Position numbers and translations under genes: made by a program. Source: Oncomelania hupensis (taxonomy: Eukaryota > Mollusca > Gastropoda > Littorinimorpha > Pomatiopsidae). Taken from it: 64,000 nt of DNA. Shown here one piece after another: positions 59,437 through 64,000 of this stretch. The stretch is taken from positions 68,180,916-68,244,915 of the forward strand of contig CM072521.1 in the NCBI GenBank assembly GCA_036898135.1. The letters run 5' to 3'. A model generated the notes under the pieces. That model was given only the letters and a program-made list of their open reading frames with translations, had not been told where the DNA came from and made no database searches. How positions within the stretch are numbered: the first letter of the stretch is position 1; each line of letters opens with the position of its first letter.

Positions 59437-60428
59437 TGTAGCCGAGTGGAGTATTTGACTTCCGTCTCTCGGCCACGACGACCTTGGGAACATTGCTCCA
59501 CCCGAGCTGTTATTTTCATTTTATCCCTCAAAAGAGGGACATAAAAATATTTGCCCTGCAAGGCGGTGAAGCGTGGTTGGGAGTACCGGGTTGCCGGCTA
59601 CTAGTGCCACGCACTCTACTGCAAGGTCGCTGCCACCGACCTGCATAAAATGCCTGCCGACAATGTGGTCCCGCTCGCCACCAAAAGCAGCAGGCGAATG
59701 GTCAGCCGGGGAGAACAAATTTCGTGTTGCCTTGTCCTGCGTAACCCAATGGCATACCCAAAGGATTCTGCAAAGCAGGAGCCACCCAAGGCTAGTCTAA
59801 CCAAGAAAATCAAGGTAGACAATTTCTCTCCCAAGCCTCAACCAGTTGCCTCCCTTTCCGCTACAGATCCCACAGCTCAAATGGAACCATATCCCCATGG
59901 TTTCATGGTTCGCAACAGGTATGTCTGGAACCGACACTGACTACGCCAAGTCAGTCCACACCACGGTCCAGCATCATCCTGTTCCCGGTCGTTGCACCAC
60001 TTGTAACCGAGCTGAGTATTTTGACTCCCGTCTCTCGGCCACGACCTTGAGAACATGGCTCCACCCGAGCTGTTATTTTCATTTTATCCCTCAAAAGAAG
60101 GACATTAAAATATTTGCCCTGCAAGGCGGTGAAGCGTGGTTGGGAGTACCGGGTTGCCGGCTACTAGTGCCACGCACTCTACTGCAAGGTCGCTGCCACT
60201 GACCTGCATAAAATGCCTGCCGACAATGTGGTCCCGCTCACCACCAAAAGCAGCAGGCGAATGGTCAGCCGGGGAGAACAAATGTCGTGTCGCCTTGTCC
60301 TGCGTAACCCAATGACATACCCAGAGGATTCTGCAAAGCAGGAGCCACCCAAGGCTAGTCTAAGCAAGAAAATTAAGGTAGACAATTTCTCTCCCAAGCC
60401 TCAACCAGTCGCCTCCTTTTCCGCTAGA
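59437..60428 (+). mobile_element. TRIM-like element: two 427-429-bp terminal repeats, 136-bp interior
   Basis: Left repeat 59437-59865 begins TGTAGCCGAGTGG and ends CCGCTACA; right repeat 60002-60428 begins TGTAACCGAG and ends CCGCTAGA. ATTA flanks both sides (59433-59436 and 60429-60432). The TG...CA form, direct repeats and short duplication resemble a terminal-repeat retrotransposon in miniature. However, no tRNA-type primer site follows the left repeat and no polypurine tract precedes the right one. Each repeat carries an open frame starting MPADNVVPL. Element status is well supported; class is inferred. Confidence 0.75.
59650..59940 (+). CDS. Repeat-borne small frame, unknown function
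   Basis: Opens with [20 protein letters not shown] and continues through [20 protein letters not shown] into the element's interior, 96 residues, basic and Ser/Lys-rich. The same frame starts at 60213 and, inverted, in 7432-7859, open in all three. I recognise no domain. It could be a leader peptide of a larger element or chance. Confidence 0.3.
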   Translation: MPADNVVPLATKSSRRMVSRGEQISCCLVLRNPMAYPKDSAKQEPPKASLTKKIKVDNFSPKPQPVASLSATDPTAQMEPYPHGFMVRNRYVWNRH

Positions 60429-60469
60429 ATTATTTAATAAATTGTGGATTAACAAGAAAAGGGAATATA

Positions 60470-60720
60470 GCAAACTAACATTTTATTACACGTTTACTAC
60501 ATCATAACCAATACAAACGTAAGCTTTTCGTAAAAAGTAATCTCAAGAACAGACAGGCATTATCAAGACTTGGACTAAGCGCACGTGAATTAGAAATGGA
60601 AAGAGTTAGATACAACAACGTACCACAACATCGACGACGATGTAAAAAATGCAACATTCTTGAAACTGAATGACATTTTCTAAATGAATGTAAGATGATA
60701 AAAGACAACAAGTAATAAAA
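60470..60720 (+). mobile_element. LINE C-terminal zinc-domain fragment
   Basis: Reads RQALSRLGLSARELEMERV, then RRRCKKCNILETE, a TGA in place of a conserved Cys, and HFLNECKMIKD. This is the post-RT zinc-binding pattern with one stop. Confidence 0.65.
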
Positions 60721-60879
60721 AGATCGATGCATACAAAATTATAAATCCGAGTGATATTTTATGTAATTCTGATACAGGATACAGCGAGCGTTGTGCCCAA
60801 GTGGGATAAGGCGGGACTAACTTTCCTTGTCTGAAGGCCAGAAACCAATGACGCCTCACAGGTGTGGGGTCGAGCCAGC

Positions 60880-61130
60880 ATCTGGGCGTGATGTTATTCC
60901 GAATATTATTTACTTTCGACTCGGGCAACGTCTCGGGGGTTTTCTCCGGGTACTCCGGTTTGCTCCCCCAAAAAAAATTTGAAAAAAGACACAGCTAATG
61001 TTAGGTAGGTTGGGTTTGGGCGAGCCACAGGCTGCGACTACGCCTTCCACAGGGGACGGGGGCCCAGAATTTCCCGATAAAAAAAAGACACTAAATTATT
61101 TATTTAAAAAAACAAAACAAAAAAAAAAAA
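60880..61130. mobile_element. Possible SINE-like repeat
   Basis: GGGTTTTCTCCGGGTACTCC then GGTTTGCTCCC is a phrase I associate with interspersed repeats of marine invertebrates; it ends in an A-rich tail. No second copy in the window. Confidence 0.3.
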
Positions 61131-61379
61131 ACGAACAACAACAAAAAAAACATGGAGAAATTGTGCAGCTTTGTATACGAATGTTCCCAAATAACAGACT
61201 ATGTTTGATATTATTTACTTATTACGTGCGCGCACACACACACACAAACATAGAACGAGAGAGGTAATGCATATCATGGTGCATGCATCAAATATCCAGT
61301 AACCAAAAACACTCTAGTTAAGGGAAGCAACCCCACATCAAAAGACGTTTGCCCACAGTTTAGATGAGTGCTCTCCCCT

Positions 61380-61395
61380 ACCGGAAGTTTTCACG
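61380..61395 (+). promoter_or_regulatory. ETS-like motif upstream of RIIa gene
   Basis: ACCGGAAGTTTTCACG lies about 90 bases before the start codon. CCGGAAGT is the core bound by ETS/GABP factors at many TATA-less animal promoters. No TATA box is visible. Functional use is inference. Confidence 0.3.
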
Positions 61396-61473
61396 TATCT
61401 AGAGAACGCCAGTAAGTGGCGAAGAGTTTTGCTTCTGCCATTCTGGAATAACTCGCACGTGATTACTGCAAAG

Positions 61474-61533
61474 ATGGCTCAGACCAAGATGCAGATCTAT
61501 ATGGATCGCCATAAACTTGGGCCTCTATTCGAG
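61474..61533 (+). CDS. RIIa protein exon 1 with start codon
   Basis: Starts at an ATG in context AAGATGG and ends at a strong GAG|GTAAGC donor after 20 codons (MAQTKMQIYMDRHKLGPLFE). No in-frame ATG precedes it in the local open frame. Confidence 0.78.
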
Positions 61534-62878
61534 GTAAGCTGTGTATTTTCTTTTGCAGACAACATTTCTATCAAATGCGAGTTTAGCTTCAACCCGACGT
61601 GTGCGAGCTTGCTTTACTAGTTAGACTTAGAGTCTACACTCTAAGACTAAGTTAGTATACGGTAGTAAGTGAAAATGAAATAAGTGATGATTTCAATTAT
61701 CTCGTCTGCTAATCATTATATTGCTGTTTGTTGATTACTGATGTTGTGGTTTTTCTCAGGATCTGATGAACAAAGTGTTGCGTGACATGCCAGAAGAGCC
61801 ACTGGTGTATTTGCTGCGTGCATTGTACAAGAAGACTGGCATGGAAATTCCTCAGGTAATCCCCTTCCCTCCTTCGCCCTCAGCCCTCTTCACTCCCCCG
61901 TACTCTGAAAAACTTTGCTTTGCAGCATTTACACACATACATGCACTAATAACATAATTTGGGATGCATTTTTGTGTGAGAACATTAGAAAAATATATAT
62001 TATATTTCTCAATTTGCATCTCGGATGAGAGTATAAACCGAGGTCTAGTCTGTGCCACATACATTCCATCATAACGGTCTTTAAAGATCCTGACGCTCAT
62101 GTCCAAGACGGGTGAGTGCCGGTGACAAGAAAACACCCAGCATGCACCTAGGTCCTTCTCCCCCATCCCTGGCTGCCCAGGATTGTGCTCAGTTGTCCGG
62201 GCGGCAGACCATGCACCCAAAGGCTGCGGGTGAGCGTCTCGGGCGGCTTGAGTTAGATCCTGTATCGGCCAGCGCCTTGAGCTGGAAAAGCGCTGTATAA
62301 GAACGATTAAATAAAATAAATAAATCTCACAACAGTTTAGTGGCATGACACCAGCACTAGCCAGAAGTTACTGCAGTTATAAAGATACCTGTTAATTTGT
62401 ATTCGTTTTACCTTATATTGATGCATAATGTTTCTTTCAATTTTCAGGACATTCGATATGGTGGTCTGAGAAAAAGTGTTGATCTGGGTGAGCATTCTTC
62501 AAATTTCATTCTTTATTTTATTGCTTTCATTTTTGTAAACATAAATATAAAAAAATTTAAATTATATATAAATCTTAAAAAATTAAAGTTTTATTTCAAT
62601 TCTGGAGTCAATCAATGTGTTCTTTCTTAAAGTTAAGAGTTACAGCAAATGTTTGGATTTTGTTTCAGTGTTTACACATGTTGCAGATCAGTAGGCCTAA
62701 CGCTCAGATTTATTTTGTTTAAACATTGTTAGTGAATACTGAAAAATGTTAAATACAGTAGTGACACTGACAAACAAATTTTTTTTAACAAATAAAATGG
62801 AATTTGCTTTCAAATTTGAAATTAAAGGCTTTTATTTTTTTAAAATTATTTCAGTGATTTGTTAGTTAATTTTATTGA

Positions 62879-62910
<32 letters not shown>

Positions 62911-63014
62911 CATGAAAAGAGTATTATTGTTATGTTTATTTATCTTTATCTATAACCTTTTCACAGTCAGGTCACGAAGTCCAGAGAGAGCAGCTAGGCC
63001 ACTCAGCAGTTCAG
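61474..63014 (+). CDS. RIIa (dimerisation/docking) domain protein, C8orf34-like, first four exons
   Basis: The first two exons read MAQTKMQIYMDRHKLGPLFE and DLMNKVLRDMPEEPLVYLLR, then ALYKKTGMEIPQ. This has the length and pattern of an RIIa fold, the helix-turn-helix dimer that anchors PKA regulatory subunits or related ciliary proteins to AKAP helices. GPLFE-DLM resembles the start of vertebrate C8orf34 more than a PKA subunit. Exons 3 and 4 add DIRYGGLRKSVDLV and RSRSPERAARPLSSS, a basic, phosphorylatable linker. The ATG at 61474 is the first in frame. The gene runs off the right end, so only 81 residues are seen. The domain call is fairly secure; the orthology is tentative. Confidence 0.75.
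61760..61855 (+). CDS. RIIa protein exon 2
   Basis: The acceptor is TTCTCAG and the donor CAG|GTAATC. It encodes DLMNKVLRDMPEEPLVYLLR and ALYKKTGMEIPQ, completing the helical pair. It is 96 bp, phase 0 at both ends. Confidence 0.8.
62022..62330 (+). mobile_element. SINE copy (family S)
   Basis: GGATGAGAGTATAAACCGAG and GGTCTAGTCTGTGCC at the head, AGCTGGAAAAGCGCTGTATA and an AATAAA repeat at the tail; close to 52108-52440. Lies in the RIIa gene's second intron. Confidence 0.85.
62448..62487 (+). CDS. RIIa protein exon 3
   Basis: A 40-bp exon with a TTTTCAG acceptor and GTGAGC donor, encoding DIRYGGLRKSVDL. Phases agree with exons 2 and 4. The intron before it holds a SINE copy. Confidence 0.6.
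62876..62910. repeat. (TAAC)n microsatellite
   Basis: About eight TAAC units. Confidence 0.93.
62967..63014 (+). CDS. RIIa protein exon 4
   Basis: A 48-bp exon with a TCACAG acceptor and GTAAGA donor, encoding RSRSPERAARPLSSS. It ends after one base of a codon, so the gene continues; no later exon is recognisable before the window ends. Confidence 0.55.
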
Positions 63015-63289
63015 GTAAGAACACACGCATACACACACAGACAAACACACGTACATTAATAGCATGAATATGATGCAATCATTTATTGCCACATAAAGGC
63101 TTTACAGGAAAAAGGCTTTGGTACATTAGGCGACATCACAGCAAGTAAATAAATAAACAAGCAGTCTATCTACAAGCCATTGCTTTTATACTGAATGCAA
63201 ACTAGCATTTACACCTGTGAAAATTAGAGTTCGAAAATTTATAATGGTAATTAGCCTACTAAAAGAACTGTACACAAAAGCCCAGAAGT

Positions 63290-63475
63290 GCATGTGCACC
63301 CTCTCTCCCCTTCCCCCACACAAACACACTGCACCCTCCCTCTCCTCCCCCACACACACTGCACCCTCCCTCTCCTCCCTTACACAAACACACTGCACCC
63401 TCCCTCCCCTCTCCCACACAAACACACTGCACCCTCCCTCCCCTTTTCCACACAAACACACTGCATCCTCCACTC
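63290..63475. repeat. About 34-bp CA/CT-rich minisatellite, 5 copies
   Basis: Units of form ACACTGCACCCTCCCTCTCC. Open frames on both strands here are artefacts. Confidence 0.93.
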
Positions 63476-63649
63476 AACTTTGTGCACGCGTTAAACAATA
63501 GTTAAACTTCACAGAACAAGCATGTTACAATCTTGATTTACAAAGTGATGACTGACAGTGACCTCCGACCCCACTACGCATCCATCTTTTTGTGAAATTC
63601 CCTTGCATTAAACTAGGGACAATGAATCAACTTGTATCTTCATTGGTTT

Positions 63650-64000
63650 CATTGTTAGAGTGACGGTGACACCGTTGAAGAAGACGGTTTGTGTTGCAAG
63701 GCGCATACGGTCTCCAGTTTTGAAATGTTTTCAAAGCAGTCAGAAGTTTTGGTCAGAATAGATAAAAGGCTTTGAGGAGTGTCACTGTTTTTGAGCTGAG
63801 TATCATCTGCGTAGAAATAGTGGAAAGCTACACGGTTTTGGATGATGTGAGACAGAAGAGATGGTTAAAGGGTGAATAGAATAGGGCCTAGGACTGACCC
63901 TTGAGGAACACGGAAGACAAGTGTGGACGGTTCAGAACGGTGGTTGTTGGAGACTGGAAATGGTCAGAAAGGCATGAATGGAACCAGCTTAGGGCACCGT
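63650..64000 (-). mobile_element. CR1-like LINE fragment, cut by window end
   Basis: The minus strand contains the GSVLGPILFTL box, HYFYADDTQL (RT catalytic motif intact) and ILTKTSDCFENISN. It matches the LINE at 39640-40600 and has stops near the boxes. Confidence 0.8.

Overview
The window is animal nuclear DNA: long introns with GT-AG borders, small phase-consistent exons, and roughly half the sequence in minisatellites, microsatellites and transposon remains. The proteins (a Slingshot cofilin phosphatase, an SLC13 transporter, an RIIa-domain protein), together with RTE-like and CR1-like LINE relics and TTAGGG-type motifs inside dispersed repeats, suggest a lophotrochozoan, most likely a gastropod mollusc. 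The species cannot be named from the sequence.

Layout. (1) 1-5083: repeats and LINE debris, no convincing exon. (2) 5084-33069, plus strand: a Slingshot (SSH) phosphatase gene, 14 exons recovered, summing to one uninterrupted frame of about 1,495 residues plus stop; only the extreme N-terminus is missing. Its introns hold an RTE-like LINE (minus strand) broken by a solo-LTR-like insert, a 5'-truncated LINE with a 13-bp target duplication, a retroposon with a 27-bp duplication, a non-autonomous hAT element with an 8-bp duplication, an 18-bp-TIR element with a 6-bp duplication, a CR1-like LINE and many tandem arrays. (3) 33070-48073: gene-poor AT-rich DNA, a CR1-like LINE, two adjacent 28-bp arrays of about 1.6 kb each and an LTR-like stretch that runs into a 500-N gap (48074-48573). 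(4) 48934-53395, plus strand: the last four exons of an SLC13-family sodium/carboxylate transporter, with a LINE 3' end in one intron. (5) 53396-61473: repeats, including a 1.7-kb TG-rich array and a compact element with two 427-429-bp direct terminal repeats. (6) 61474 onward, plus strand: the first four exons of an RIIa-domain protein resembling C8orf34. (7) The right edge is another minus-strand CR1-like LINE.

The three genes are independent; nothing suggests an operon or a joint pathway. No CRISPR array, rRNA gene or intact tRNA gene was seen. The most unusual observation is that five introns of the Slingshot gene carry tandem duplications that start at, or just after, the authentic 5' splice site and repeat donor-like sequence up to about 25 times. 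The best candidate for an uncharacterised mobile element is the TRIM-like element at 59437-60428, whose solo terminal repeat sits inside a LINE at 7432-7859.
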